A stretch of DNA of 64,000 nt from Monilinia fructicola. Lineage: Eukaryota > Ascomycota > Leotiomycetes > Helotiales > Sclerotiniaceae. A program made the position numbers and the translations under genes. The stretch lies in contig VICG01000005.1 in assembly GCA_008692225.1 (NCBI GenBank), positions 372,001 through 436,000 of the forward strand, read 5' to 3'. Positions 23,447-35,525 of this stretch are shown in pieces; position 1 is the stretch's first letter, and the number at the start of each line of letters is the position of its first letter. The notes below the pieces were generated by a model that ran no database searches, was not told the DNA's origin, and worked only from the letters and a program-made list of their open reading frames with translations.

Positions 23447-25493
23447 TATGATTGTCTTATGTTAAAGAATGAATATATGTATAAGATCCGAATCTAAAAG
23501 CGTATTAGCCAAGTGTCTCATGTATCGAGGGCTGCTGATAGGAACAGCTTACAGTTGAGGCCAGGAAGAGTAATACTAAACTGCCTGCAGTAAAGAAAAG
23601 ACTTCCGAAATACTTTCAAAGTATGTATGGAATAAATTGGTAAGTTAGTAGATAAAAGGGTGTAGTGTGTAGTTGTAAGTAGAACTTTGGAAAGATCGTA
23701 AAGAAGGTATGATGATAGATTTTGGAAGGGAAAAAAGTAAGAAACAGATTCAGATTCGTAACAAGATGAAGCAAATATATAAAGTCAAACAATTGTTCGT
23801 TATTGAGGTCCAGACCTCATTGTCTGAATAATCTAACAATAGAAGCAGCAAAGAAGTCTTTCAAAGGTCTATTGTCCATGAATAAGAAGAACAATAGAGA
23901 CAAGGAAGCGAGAGAGTGAATGTATATGAGGATTGAAAGAAGCCGGAGCACCTTTGTCACCCATGAACACAATTGACGCCCTGCAAAACCTTAGTATGGT
24001 GGGGAGTGAATGGAGTCTTTATTCTTTAATCATTATTATGAAGAAAAGATCAAAGGAAATCCAATAACATATAGACTACCCATTAGTTCTTTGACTGGCA
24101 CATACATGTATGATCTTGAAAAAACCTCCCTAGATACGGACGATACTTGGTGGGTATTGAGAAAGAAAGTCTAGAAAGCTCGAAAATGAATGGATGAAAT
24201 ATCTCTCTGCTAGTTCTAGGTGATTACTAGGTAGTTAACCTTAAGTTGTCCACCAGTCCGACCGTTAAAACCCATTACGCTTCAAGGAGAACTTCTCTCA
24301 GGGCGCGAAAAGGATGAGAAGACGCGCTTGACATCGATCATCATAGTCATATGTGGTTAGGAGGTTATATATACTTCAGTCTTCTCCAATAGAATCAAAG
24401 AGTAAAGGAGGAATCGAAAGTCAAGTCAAGAAGCCCTGGAGAGGTTTAGACAGGACAGTTTCGAGATATAAATGTAAAGTTGAAATGATTGGATGGAGTT
24501 TGATTTAGCTAATGATGTTTCATGATTTATGCTCGTGATTTGATTGTAAAGCGGGATAGAGAGGGAGAGAGGGAGAGAGAAAAGATAACAAAGCAGAACA
24601 GAACAGAAGAGAAGAGAAACAAAGAAACAATAATTAAATCAAAGAAATGAAGAAACGAATTAATGGCCAATTATAAAGAATCTTTAATGGATGGATTGAA
24701 AGGATTAGCTAGACTAGTATGTATAGCTATGAATATGTATATATGTATATCTATAGATATTTATAAATATATATATATAGTATATTCTTATAACCTTAAC
24801 TTTATCTATAAAACAAATTTTATTATATTCTTATAATATTAAATCAATTCTTTATTCTCTAAGTAAAGTATTTAGTATTAATTTATATAATTATATTTAC
24901 TTATTTATATATACTCTATATTAACTAATACTCGATATAACCTCTATTTAAAGTTTTTTATTTTCAATCATCAAATCTAATAAGTAAGATCTTATAAAAC
25001 AATCTACCTAGGTATTCTTAACCTTATTATTATTATGTATTTATTATATTAACACATAATAAAGTTTTACTTATAAGCAACCTACCAAGTACTTATTTCT
25101 TGTATCTCTCAATCAATGCCGCCAATCATCAATCTCCATTTCCCTTAAGCGAACCACCTAGATTACAGTACAGTATCTGCATCAGCAACTTTTCCCGACT
25201 CTCCGTCTCAAAGTAATCCAGAACTTTCGTTAGGTGCTGGTTAGGTTACGCTCAGCATCTAGCATCCAACATCTTTCAAATATCCATCCATCTCAGCCTC
25301 ATCCCACCCAAAATCTAACCCTCTTTCCCATCTCCCTTTCATTCTCCAAATAAAACGAAAGAAAAACACAGAAGGACAGAAGCCACGCAAACCTACAAAA
25401 CTCTCCCCCATCATCGCAGACGCTACAGCTACATCGCCCTCCCTCAAACTTAATTTCACCCTCACCCCCATACGTCAAAACCCCCAATCTAAA
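23447..25493. other. 2-kb AT-rich intergenic region
   Basis: Upstream regions of the divergent DUF7598-type and SERF-like genes. About 24690-25080 is extremely AT-rich (long A/T stretches with TATA runs). No gene or intact repeat is recognised. Confidence 0.6.
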
Positions 25494-25920
25494 ATGGCTC
25501 GAGGAAATCAAAGAGAAAAATCCCGTGAGGCCAATGCTAAGAAACAAGCACAGATGGCTGTACGTCCTATCACTTTTGCTTTTTCCCTTGCGTATCAAGA
25601 CCCCGGCAGTGCTTGAGGACTTGGACTAATGATTCATATCCTGGAATACAGAAAGCGGGAAGCGGCATGTCGAAATCACAAATGCAAGCCGAGAAGGATA
25701 GGACGCGAGCTCTATTGATGGAGAAGCAGAAGAAGGGTATGCTCCCTCCCTTCCCTCCCTTGCCCTTTCTTCCTTGCCCTCTCTTCCCCTCACCCTCCCT
25801 CCTTCCAACCATCCCCCCTTCCCATCGCAAACCCCCAAACTAACACCTCTGCCTTCCCCCCTCCCAGCCGACGAGAAGAAAGCCGCCGATGCCCTCGCCG
25901 CCGCACAAGCCAAGAAATAG
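25494..25920 (+). CDS. SERF/4F5-like small basic protein
   Basis: Exons 25494-25559, 25652-25736 and 25868-25920 encode 67 aa, starting MARGNQREKSREANAKKQAQ and ending DALAAAQAKK. This is the 4F5/SERF family signature: a very small, charged protein linked in animals to modification of amyloid aggregation. Each exon is below ordinary open-reading-frame cut-offs, so the gene is easy to miss; phases (0, then 1) and consensus splice sites agree. The second intron is unusually pyrimidine-rich (CCCTCCCTT runs). Cellular role in fungi is not established. Confidence 0.9.
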
Positions 25921-26706
25921 AAGGGGTCAAAAAACCACGGCCTAGAAAACTGGCTCGAAGGAGTTAAAGGCAGGGAGGAAAATATTGATGCGCAGAATTT
26001 CATATCTTTCCAGGAATTTTTTTCATTTTTACAAACTCCTCTATTTTATTGTTGGATCCCTATTTTCGATGCATTGTCGATCCCAAAGGTGTTGAGCGTG
26101 GAGCATTCGGTCTTTTGGTCTTTCTCTTCTTGAACGCATGTTTATCTTGTATTGTGAGGGCCTGAGAGGGTGTATGAATGGTCGAGTTGGAAGTCGGTGT
26201 GGGGAACTTCAATCTGCTCCTAGAATCCAATCCGCTCCTTCGTTTTGGTAGATCTGAATCATGTGGTATGGGTAGGCCTAATAAATTCTTTTGATCATTC
26301 GGTGAGAGTGGAAATGGTGCGTGATGTGTTTGAATAAGTTATGATGCGGCCTTGGGTTTTTAGCATGCACCGAAATAGTCTACCGATCTGGACCGACCGT
26401 CTCAGAAGTCATGTCCACATTCCTATACTCGGGAACGAGACGGTTTTGTCACCTGCGCTTTTGATCTTGTGAATCGGAAGTTTGTACTGTATGGATACTT
26501 TTGTCTAGGTATATGAGTCTTTTCTATGTCCATCAACCCTGATGTAGAGGCCCACAACAATCCCTATGTATGGACTGTGTGACTTTCGGGCACTCGAAGG
26601 GGACCTCTCAAAGCCCTCCCATTCTGCACATGCTCGCATTCCCACACCCTCAATCTTCCACTCTACACCAACTTGCACCATGCTCTAAACGACGTCCACG
26701 TTCAAC
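25921..26706. other. Intergenic region between convergent genes
   Basis: 3' flanks of the SERF-like gene and guanylate kinase. No further gene is supported. Confidence 0.6.
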
Positions 26707-27575
26707 TCAATCCCTCACACTGACACCTGCCTCACTCGCATCCGCAGCCTCTCCCCCCTTTCCAAAGATGAAGTCCTCCAACTCCTTATAGGCAACATCC
26801 AAATCATCATTCACAATAATCTTATCATGAACGCCCTCCGTCTTTGAATACTCCAACTCCAACTTTGCCTGCGCCAAGCGCTTCTGAATCGATTCTTCCT
26901 TCTCCGTCCCACGACCTCGAAGTCTCTTCTCAAGAACCTGAAAGGGGGACAACTCAGCCGTCGAAGGCGGAGAAATGAAAACGTATCTCGCGGCAAACGG
27001 CGGCTGCAGCGCCCGGATCTGCTTGACGCCCTAGAAAACCCATCAGCACAAGCCTCAGCCCGATGCCCCCGGGTCAAGAAAAGAAGAAAAAGCGAAAAGA
27101 CAAGAGAAAACAAACCTCCATCTCAATATCCAACACGACGACCTTCCCCTCCCCCCGCTTCTCCTCAATCATCTTCCGGCTCGTCCCGTACCGATTGCCC
27201 CCAAACTTCGCATGCTCCACGAACTCGCCGCGCCCAATCATGCCCTCGAACTCGTCCATCGTCACGAAAGTAGTAATCGACGTCGCGCGTCTCGCCGGGG
27301 CGCGGCGCGCGCGTCGTGTGCGAGATCGAGGTGGTGAAGAGGGAGGGGTGCTGCGAGAGGAGGCGCGAGTAGAGGGTTCCCTTTCCGACGCCCGAGGGAC
27401 CGCTGATGATGATGGGGTTGGTGGTTGGGGGGATGGCTGTGTGGGTTTTAGTTTCTGCGTTTTGCGTTCTGCGTTCTGCGTTTGGCAATTTCATCTTTTG
27501 ATCTCCAGGCTTCGCATGTGTGATTTGGAGCGGCGTTTGGCGAAGGGGGGGAAAGGGGGGGGACTTACGAGACAT
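26707..27575 (-). CDS. GUK1: Guanylate kinase (one frameshift)
   Basis: Phosphorylates GMP/dGMP to GDP/dGDP; essential for GTP supply. Exons 27575-27569 (only ATGTCTC), 27454-27116 and 27030-26707; introns 114 and 85 bp. P-loop is GPSGVGKGT, followed by [13 protein letters not shown] (GMP-binding), [24 protein letters not shown] and [10 protein letters not shown]; exon 3 continues GVKQIRA... RYVFISPPS ... [17 protein letters not shown]. Frame breaks once, at an AAA run at 27267-27269 (TTT on the coding strand): one T too many between DYYF and VTMDEFE. Corrected length about 222 aa. The first intron could be avoided by an alternative start reading straight through MSRKSPPF, but that adds an atypical N-terminus. 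Confidence 0.92.
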
Positions 27576-28349
27576 GGTGCTGCGGGGAGAAGAGGAATAA
27601 TGCCACGCGGAACTCGAGGGGGCGGGCAATGGAGAATTTTTGGAGAGATGGGAAGTGAGAGGGATGCCGTGGACGTTGCGCAAGATACTATGTGTAGACG
27701 AAAGTCGCAGGAGTGGCGGTTGCAGAAAACACATATGTGTACGATGGGCAAAAGATTAAGGTGACGCGGGAGTGATTGGTGCGTGCTGGTCGTGCGATAA
27801 AGCTGGGGAAACTCCTAATCGCCTTTAGCGCTTGGGGTGGGCCACTTTAGGGGGCTTTTTAGCCTTTGATCTAAGGCGAGATGAAGTGCAGCCATTCTGG
27901 AGTGGACCGACCGTTGAAACTGGACATCAAATAGCGAGACCTAACCTAGCATGGATGGAATATTCATAGAGACGGTTCTCCTCGTCCGTCACGTATTTTG
28001 CTCTGGTGGGATTTATTAAATGATGTGGTTGAACGCCTCACAAGTCAAGTCACAAGATATCAATGCCCCAAGAATAATAAAAAAAACGAATTATTTACTA
28101 TTGATATGAATCCTCTGGATATTAAAGAAAACGGCTAATTAGGCAAAGGAGAAATGTAGAGATATTCAGTTTAATAAAAAAGCCCAGCTCCACGAAAGCA
28201 GTCCATTAAAATCTTCTTTAACCTGCTTTCAAGAAAATGTCGCTTTTGGCAAATACCATCTCGCCATCATAAAAACAACCAGTCATCCAAACTCGCCCAC
28301 AACTTCCGCATCACCACCGACTGACCATCATTCATGTCCCATCATTTAC
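27576..28349. other. Intergenic region upstream of GUK1 and downstream of CDC10
   Basis: About 770 bp with no supported gene or repeat. Confidence 0.6.
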
Positions 28350-29492
28350 TTAATAGCCGTTCATGGTCATTCTTTGGGAGTTTCTGCTCAATTCTCGATC
28401 AGCTGCTGGACTGATAGGTCTGCTACCAGCATGTCCGGCCGCACTGCTTTCCTTGAGAGCCAACAATTGCTTAGCACGGAAGGTTTCGTAGTGGATTTGG
28501 GAGGTGGTTTCGATGAGATCTTGAAGGTGAGTTCGGGTAAGGAAGTTTCTTAGGTAGACAAATTCGCAGTGGTTCTCGTCCTCAACATTGATAACACCCC
28601 ATCTGTTTTGACGTCCTCGAACTGGTTTGCCTCCAACAATGATATCCTTCTCAGATCCAACAACAGCAAATGGAATGATGTCCTAGTCTTGTTAGCTTCT
28701 TTCAAACCTAAACGTCGTGAGGTTTACCTTGATTTGTGCGTTCAATGCTTTCTCTTCCTCATCAAACTCATCATTCTCGTATGGGAACATCTTCAAGTTA
28801 TGGAAAGCGAACTCCTCCTTTATACGCTCCTTGAATGCGGCACGTTCCTCCAAGGTCAAGGAATCTGACTTGGCGATAACTGGTACGACATTGACAACAT
28901 CTGAAAGCTTCTTCAAGACAACAATGTCAATTGGCTTCAAGGCATGGCCAGAAGGTTGAATGAAGAACAAACAACAATGAATGCGGGTATCTTGAATATA
29001 TCTTTCTCTCTGAGCTGTAAGTTCCTTTCGGAGGTATGCAGAGTGTTGGTCCTTGATGTATTTAACAATTGGATCCCAGCATCGATCGTTGTTGACTTGG
29101 TCTCCGTAACCTGGGGTATCAACAATATTGAGTCGCAGCTTTACACCATTCTCCTCGATGATGTGCGAAACGGTTTGAATTTCGGTGGTCGAGCGAACGG
29201 GCTCATCTGGGGTGAGTCTTCCTTTGGAATCGATCAAGTGTGAGGCGAAAATGGTGTTGATGAGGGTGGATTTTCCAAGACCAGTTTGTCCTACGAGATA
29301 ATTATATTAGCAAGTCTCCCAGATAATGTATCGATAACCCTTTAGGATGGACTCACCGACGCAAATAACATTGAACTGGAAACCGCGTTTCAAGAGCTTG
29401 CGCTCGATTTGTGATGTGATACTATCGAAACCAACATGGCTCTTTGGGAATACGGAAGGTTGAGGAGCATGTCTATCAGTTATAGTCGACAT
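28350..29492 (-). CDS. CDC10: Septin, CDC10 class
   Basis: GTP-binding filament protein at septation and polarity sites. Exons 29492-29357, 29290-28728 and 28682-28350 (introns 66 and 45 bp) give 343 aa. Visible elements: polybasic/N-terminal GFDSITSQIERKLLKRGFQF, P-loop GQTGLGKST, G3 DTPGYGDQ, the septin motif KYIKDQHSAYLRKE, G4 AKSD, GRQNRWGVINVEDENHC and the septin unique element RTHLQDLIETTSQIHYE. The short C-terminus without coiled coil and the close match to yeast Cdc10 motifs set the class. Intron 1 splits the P-loop glycine codon. Divergent from the bL32m gene with 479 bp between start codons. Confidence 0.96.
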
Positions 29493-29971
29493 CTTGCAAA
29501 GAGTGTATTGAATTCTTGAATGTGTGTTAACGAGGGTATTTATTATCTTTGAATCGAAGTGAACTGAAGAGAAGAGAATAAGATAGAGTAGAGACAAAGA
29601 GACGAAGGTATTACTTTGGTTTGGAAGTAAATTGTAATTTAGTCCAAAGTCGGTTGATAAACAAAAGTTAGGGAAGGAAGTTAGTCTCCAGATTAATTTG
29701 GCGATATAGAGTGTGTACTGTTACTTCAGGGGAAAGTTATTTTGGACAATTGTAAGCTAATCTTAAAACGCGCTAGCTTATCTGTTAGTGGAATTAATTT
29801 ATCAAGCTAGCCGGAGGTAGGAAAAGTAAGTAATGAGGCATCCGAGCCGAGAAAGTCAAGGCAAAGATTCAAGATTTTGATAGGCAAGTTATCGACGACG
29901 TATCGACGACGAGGTAGCGCAACGATAGCCTTGCCACCCTTCTGTGGTTCCTCTTCGATATATCAATCACA
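29493..29971. promoter_or_regulatory. Divergent promoter region, CDC10 / bL32m
   Basis: The 479 bp between the two start codons must contain both promoters. No TATA-like or named site stands out. Confidence 0.5.
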
Positions 29972-30637
29972 ATGGCCGCAGCTCACGCGACTACTTCGTC
30001 TATATTGTCGTCGTTCCTCCCGCGATTGGCACCTGCAACAGCCACTTTCGCAACAAGGTCAACCACTCTATACTCACGACAATTATCCCATCCCCTGCTC
30101 CCAGTACTCGCCATTCCATCTGCTATACATCTTAATATCCCTGGATTTCTTGAAGGATTATGGGAGGGAATATTGAAGGCTGTACCAAAGAAGAAGACTT
30201 CGCATATGAAGAAGAGACATAGGCAGATGGCAGGCAAGGGACTGAAGGATGTGACGAACTTGAATAGATGTTCTGCTTGTGGACATATTAAGAGAGCACA
30301 TTTATTGTGTCCTTATTGTGTTGCTGGTAAGGATCTTTTACATGAGATATCACAAGGCGCTGGTTAACCAAAGACAGAAATCAAGACTTTGTTCAAGACC
30401 AATGCGCATGAGGCGAACGCTGCTGCAAAAGAAGCCAGAGCAGAGGAGGTTGTTGAGCAGAAGGTAAGGATAGAAGCAGGGAAGATAAGAGCTGCAGAGT
30501 TGTTGGAGAAGAAGAAGGCAGAATTGGAGGAGCTTGAAGCAAAGCGGCAAGAGAAATTGGCAGCGAAGGAGGCAGCGAGAAAGATATATGAGGAGAAGAA
30601 CCCTAAGCAGATTATTGGCAATCGAAGGATTGATTAG
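29972..30637 (+). CDS. MRPL32: Mitochondrial large-subunit ribosomal protein bL32m
   Basis: Exons 29972-30326 and 30378-30637 (51-bp intron) encode 204 aa. An N-terminal Ser/Thr/Arg-rich presequence (residues 1 to about 70) would direct mitochondrial import and be cleaved. The conserved body is [20 protein letters not shown], then zinc ribbon [17 protein letters not shown]. Intron removal replaces a premature stop and continues into a Lys/Glu/Ala-rich helical C-terminus ending [12 protein letters not shown], longer than in bacterial L32 but usual for fungi. Confidence 0.94.
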
Positions 30638-31027
30638 GTTATGAGAGAGGATCGGGAGATTGGAGAGAGGAACGGAGGGGTATAGGAGGGGTGAAGGGTT
30701 GAGAGGTTGAGGAATTGTGATGATGATCATGTATGGCAAAAGTAAAGGCGTTTGAGATATGAGATCCTGAAGAGAGAGATATTCCCACCAAGGTTGGTAC
30801 GAATGATAGACCTATACAATGAGAATCAATATTCTACCACTTCATTCAATTCTCAAAGGTTCTGTTTGCATATCATGTGAAGTGTGATTTCGCAAGTTGG
30901 TTCTATATGTGAGGTCATGACATTTTCTTCGACCCCGCCAAAGCTTCCCTAGCTTCAGCTTCATCTACACCATCCACCAACCAAAACTCTTCCCCCAACA
31001 ACCAAATACTCAAATGAATCCGTAACC
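30638..31027. other. Intergenic region bL32m to SKI8
   Basis: About 390 bp between tandem genes; contains the bL32m 3' end and the SKI8 promoter. Nothing else recognised. Confidence 0.6.
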
Positions 31028-32224
31028 ATGGTTTGTAAATCCTTAGATATGCTCATTCATATGCTAATATCTGAAAGTCAAAACAATACCTCACGGCACA
31101 CACGATCGATAATGGTAAGCTACCTCCATCAAGCTGCCCCTCGTTCACAAGATTCCCTCCTTACGTCAACAACAAGTACTCAATCAAGCCTGAAAGCATA
31201 CTAATAAGTCCAAGCCCATAAAACCGACATCTTTTCCCTCGCCGTGACCTCCACCTCCGTCCTCTCCGCCTCAGGCACATCCACGCTCAAAATTCACAGC
31301 ACACTCACCACACCCCCCTCCCTAACGCAAACTCTCCCTGCCCACAAACTAGGCTGTCACCATATCTGTACCTCAAAATCCGGGACCGTCGCTGCCTCCG
31401 CAGGCTTCGATGGCACGATTAGTATCTGGAACTCCAACCTAGAATCCAAGAACGACGATGGATCTTCAGAGTGGTCGCATCGTGGGCATATCCTCGACGG
31501 AAATAAAGCTGGAGAGATCTGGGCCTTGGCTTTGAGTGCAGATGGACAGTTCTTGGCGGGAACAACGATAGATGGGAAGATTGGAGTATGGGACTTATCA
31601 CAAACGAGTGAAGAGAATGCTGGAAAGAACGGGGTAGGCAAGAAATTCCGTGAGTACGAGACGAAGGGTAGTTTTGGGTTGTGTGTGGATATTAGTGCGG
31701 ACGGAAGATTTACGGCCAGTGGACATGAAAATGGAGGTGTTTATGTTTTTAATAATGATACCGGGAGGATGGTGCATAGTTTACCTGGTAAGTTCTCTTT
31801 CGGGAGTCAATTGGTGGAAGGGGAAAGGGATATGGAACTAACAGAAGCAGGTCTGATCCAACCAGTCCGCACTCTCTCTTTCTCCCCCCTATCCACTTTT
31901 CTCGCTGCGGCCGGTGACTCTGCAACGATAGCACTCTACTCTGTTGCCCATGGTGAACAGGTTGCTAACATGACGGGCCACACGGCATGGATTTTCAGCA
32001 TCGACTGGAGTTTCACAGGCGAATATTTGGCAAGTGGCTCGTGGGATGGCAAAGTCAAAGTCTGGAGTGTAGAAGGTAGAAATTGTGTAGCGACGCATAG
32101 CGAGACGGATAAAGCTCTTTGGGCTGTGAAGTGGTTACCGAAAGTTCAGGGGAAGAGCGAGTCGTTTGTCACAGCGGGGGCGAATGGCAGTCTGACTTTC
32201 TATAGGGAGGCCACGGGGGGTTGA
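31028..32224 (+). CDS. SKI8: Ski complex WD-repeat protein SKI8
   Basis: WD40 subunit of the Ski complex that feeds mRNA to the cytoplasmic exosome; also acts in meiotic recombination in fungi. Exons: 31028-31030 (ATG alone), 31078-31114, 31215-31787, 31851-32224, about 328 aa. The short upstream exons are supported by the joined peptide MSKQYLTAHTIDNAHKTDIF, which matches the family N-terminus, and by phases (0 and 1). WD blades include AHKTDIFSLAVTS, SAGFDGTISIWN, GEIWALALSADGQF, GKIGVWDLS, GHTAWIFSIDWSF, SGSWDGKVKVWSV and FVTAGANGSLTFYRE. Intron 3 (63 bp, GTAAGT to GCAG) is in frame and stop-free, so reading through it would insert 21 residues. Confidence 0.93.
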
Positions 32225-33667
32225 TTCTTACAGGTGGAGGGGAACGCTTCCGGAACTGAGTGCAGAGCTTTATTTGCGCTGCTGAATTTGTGGTGGGAAA
32301 GACTAGGCACAAAAGAAGCCATGAGGACGATGATAGCATTATAGCACGACAGGCATAAACAAACGCTCTAATAAATGGTCACTCGTATGGCTGAGAGCTC
32401 ATCTTCATACTAAATAGCCATCTCAAAAATATCACTACTTGCATACCAGAGCACCGCGAGCTGCGGTCCCATCTCCATATTTCTATCTCCCTATCGATCG
32501 ATCCACTTTCTCCCCCAAGAAATGCAGAACAGCAAATCTTGCCGTCGTAGAAAGCTTTTGAATATACCTATCTCAGTTCCTCCATACGTCTCATCTTCTT
32601 CCTCCCCGCCATCCTATCCCATCACGACACAAACATCACGAACCCCGCCTCGTGACTCTAAGCGCTAGGCTCCCCTCCCTCATTAATCCATTGGTGATTC
32701 TGAATCTTGCTCGTTTTGTTTTTGGGATTAGTTGCGATTAGCTGTGTTTACTTGCTGGACGGGTATGTGATGGGTAATGGGTCATGGGTGATGGGATGTT
32801 TGGGGACGGGCCTGGGTGGGTGGAGAGGGATTTATAGAGGGTAGGTAGTGGGCTGGAGATGTTCGGGTTTGTTGGGGTTTGGTTGGTGGGTTATGGTGGG
32901 TGGGTGAGAGGGCGAGGGGGTGAGGGAATGAAGGTGAGTTTAGGGGGACGGGAGGTTTGTGCGTGTGTATTTTTGTTTATGTCTGTGGTGTTGGGGACGT
33001 CAGGGATTGAGAGGGAGAAGAGGGAAGGAAAGAGATACAAATCACCAATCCCTAGTCGTCAAGCATCCATTAAAACGTTTCCAATGTTAAAAAGTCAGTG
33101 GTCAGCGAAGAAAGAAGTGGATGATAGAGGATGAGAGCCCGAGCTGCAGTGGTAAAGGGAGGGATTGGACATCTCCCTAGGTACCGTCTGGCGTTTGATT
33201 TCATGTTTAGGGATATCCAAATAGAAGAGTGCTGGGCGACCTGGAGCGTAGATTAGTACGTTGATAGTTTGGTTTGATACGAAGTATATCTATGACCATC
33301 CGCATTCTACAAGACATCATGTTCCGAGGGGCAGGCAGCAAGAGTTCATGGAAGACTATCCGGAGCACATGATACGCTCCCATATCTGACATCGGATCTG
33401 CACCTCTCCAACACTGTTTCATATGATATGTTGCGAAAGGGAGCGGCACAACACGGGGCGGATTCTTCGATTGTTTTTTTGAATCTTTTCAAGTTCTCGC
33501 AATGAAACAGTAGGGCAATTATCCGGGTACCGGGTACCCCATGTGATATGCATGACTTTCCCTTCATCCCAATGTGCTCAAAATCCCCTCTGCTCATCTT
33601 CCACGCGTCTGGCGACCCCCGTCTCCACACCCATCTTTCCCCATCCCCATAAACGCACCTTCTCTCT
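32225..33667. other. Intergenic region
   Basis: 1.4 kb between convergent genes, with GT-rich sequence around 32750-33000. No coding or RNA gene supported. Confidence 0.6.
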
Positions 33668-34412
33668 CTAAAGCCAAACCGCACCCGTCAATCCAGCCCA
33701 TGCCAAAAGTCCCGGTGCAGCCAAAGCTCCCACACCCCCTTTTGCCGTGACGGCACTGGCGCTCGCCGCACTCCCCGTCGCGCCCGCTGTTGTCGACCCG
33801 CTGGTCGCCGTTGCCGTTGCCGTTGCCTTTGCGCTTTGCGTGCTTGTGGCTCCGGATCCGCTGGCGACGGCGGGATCCGCACTCGACGGCGTGGCTGATT
33901 TAGTGGCGGACGAAGCGACAGAGGCTGAGGCCGAGGAGGAGGATGTAATTGCTATGAATCCCGATGAGTAATTGAATCTCATCTCAACGTCTTATTTTCC
34001 CATCTTTGAACCACCCGCCGCGAGCTCCAAAGTAAAGTTGCGCAACCCCCCGCTGCCCCATCCCATCCCGTCACATCACATCACATCTCCCCCCTTCAGC
34101 CCACGACCCATGACCCATGACCCACGACCCAAAAAGAAACAAAGACTCACTAATGGAAACGCCCGCGCCCTCGAGACAAGTAGCCTGATAAGCGCTCACG
34201 GCCTCGTCATACGTCCCCTCCCCACACTTCCGTGTGATGTTTCCCGTGACGGCATTTTCCAAAGTGCCACAGAGGCTTGTGAGGTCCGAGGGGTGGTCTT
34301 GGGCGTTTATGGCGGCGAGGAGACAGGCGGGTGGGGTGGCGGCGACGGAGGGGAGATGGAAGAGGGAGAGCGAGAGGAGCGTGAGGAGCGTGCGTGGGAT
34401 TGGGGTGTGCAT
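33668..34412 (-). CDS. GPI-anchored small Cys protein, cell surface
   Basis: Exons 34412-34151 and 33951-33668, intron about 199 bp; 181 aa. The start at 34412 begins a clear signal peptide (MHTPIPRTLLTLLSLSLFHL...AA); the frame is open further upstream but gives no signal peptide. The mature N-terminus has four Cys (PACLLAAINAQ, TSLCGTLEN, RKCGEGT, YQATCLEG), fewer than the eight of CFEM domains. A Ser/Ala/Thr-rich linker and a hydrophobic C-terminus (GLLAWAGLTGAVWL) mark GPI attachment. The function is unknown; such proteins are usual components of ascomycete walls. Confidence 0.8.
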
Positions 34413-35525
34413 CTTCGGTTGGGATTTTGAGGCTGATGGGAGTTGGGGTGTATATGGAGGTTGACGGGGGGGATCTCGTGTTGACGTGTAGTGCAGTGCA
34501 GTGTAAGGTAGGAAACGTGAAATTGAAAGCAAATCCACAAGGAACAGTAAATGAATGTGTCTATATGGCTTGTATGTGTATGTCGCGATCGACAACCAGA
34601 TGAAAAGAGAGGACAGCGTCAACAAACGCAACGAGCTCAGAATTCCCCCAAAAATCAGGAAGCAACCTACTGCAAAGTTGTCGGTCGTCTCACCTCAAGA
34701 CCAGCTTCTAAAGTAGTGTCGAAGGTCTTTCGCGATCCTTACTTGTGATTGAGTGTGCTTAATGGGGTATGGTGGGGGCTTGGCTGATACTTGGCGGGGG
34801 TTTGGGGTTTGGGGCTGGGGTCGGGGTTGGGGTTGGGGTAGTTCTAGGCGCTAATTTGAGAGTTGGGGTTGGATTTTAAGTTATTAATTCGAACTACCTA
34901 GTGTCAGGTACCTGAAATGAGGATCATTCTTAGATTATAAGCTAGGTAGCTCTAATGATCAAATGAAAAAAATTGAATTAATTACATACCACATCCATAG
35001 CTGGAGATAGTATATACAATCTCAGATGGATGAAATGGATCTATACTTGGAGTTTGAAGTAATAATTCAAGCGATGAGGCGATAAGGAGAAGCGAATTCA
35101 CTGGCAGGTGAAGTTGCAAAAGGACCCAAGTCTTAGCGTTAGACTTTCCGTGGACAGGTAAGGTTAACTTTATATGGATATAGTAAGCGGAGATTGGAGA
35201 TTGGAGAAGAAAGAGATGCTGATATGTAGATTATAACATCGTCGTCGTCATCGTCGTAGTAGTAGTAGTGTATTATAAAAACTATTAAAGACATGGATAT
35301 CACAGCAATTCATGTCATATCTCACGTTTACAATAACTCCAATCCAACATACGATCCAGTCATATACATGAGTTTTCCTCCCATTCCAAGCGTCAAGCCT
35401 CTTATGGGCGACGGCTATTCTTATCATAAAAAGGACAAACTCCAATTCCCGCCATTCTATCTTTATGTGATCGGATATATCAAGAAGAGAGAGGTATTCG
35501 GCTCATCGCTCATTCATTCATTCGT
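34413..35525. other. Intergenic region with G-rich tract
   Basis: Contains a G-rich stretch at 34795-34850 (GGGG-TT-GGGG spacing) and CGT/TAG trinucleotides at 35240-35270. No gene supported. Confidence 0.6.

Noticed and set aside
33346..33684. 112-codon minus-strand open frame
   Set aside because: It overlaps the end of the GPI protein gene and has no recognisable features.
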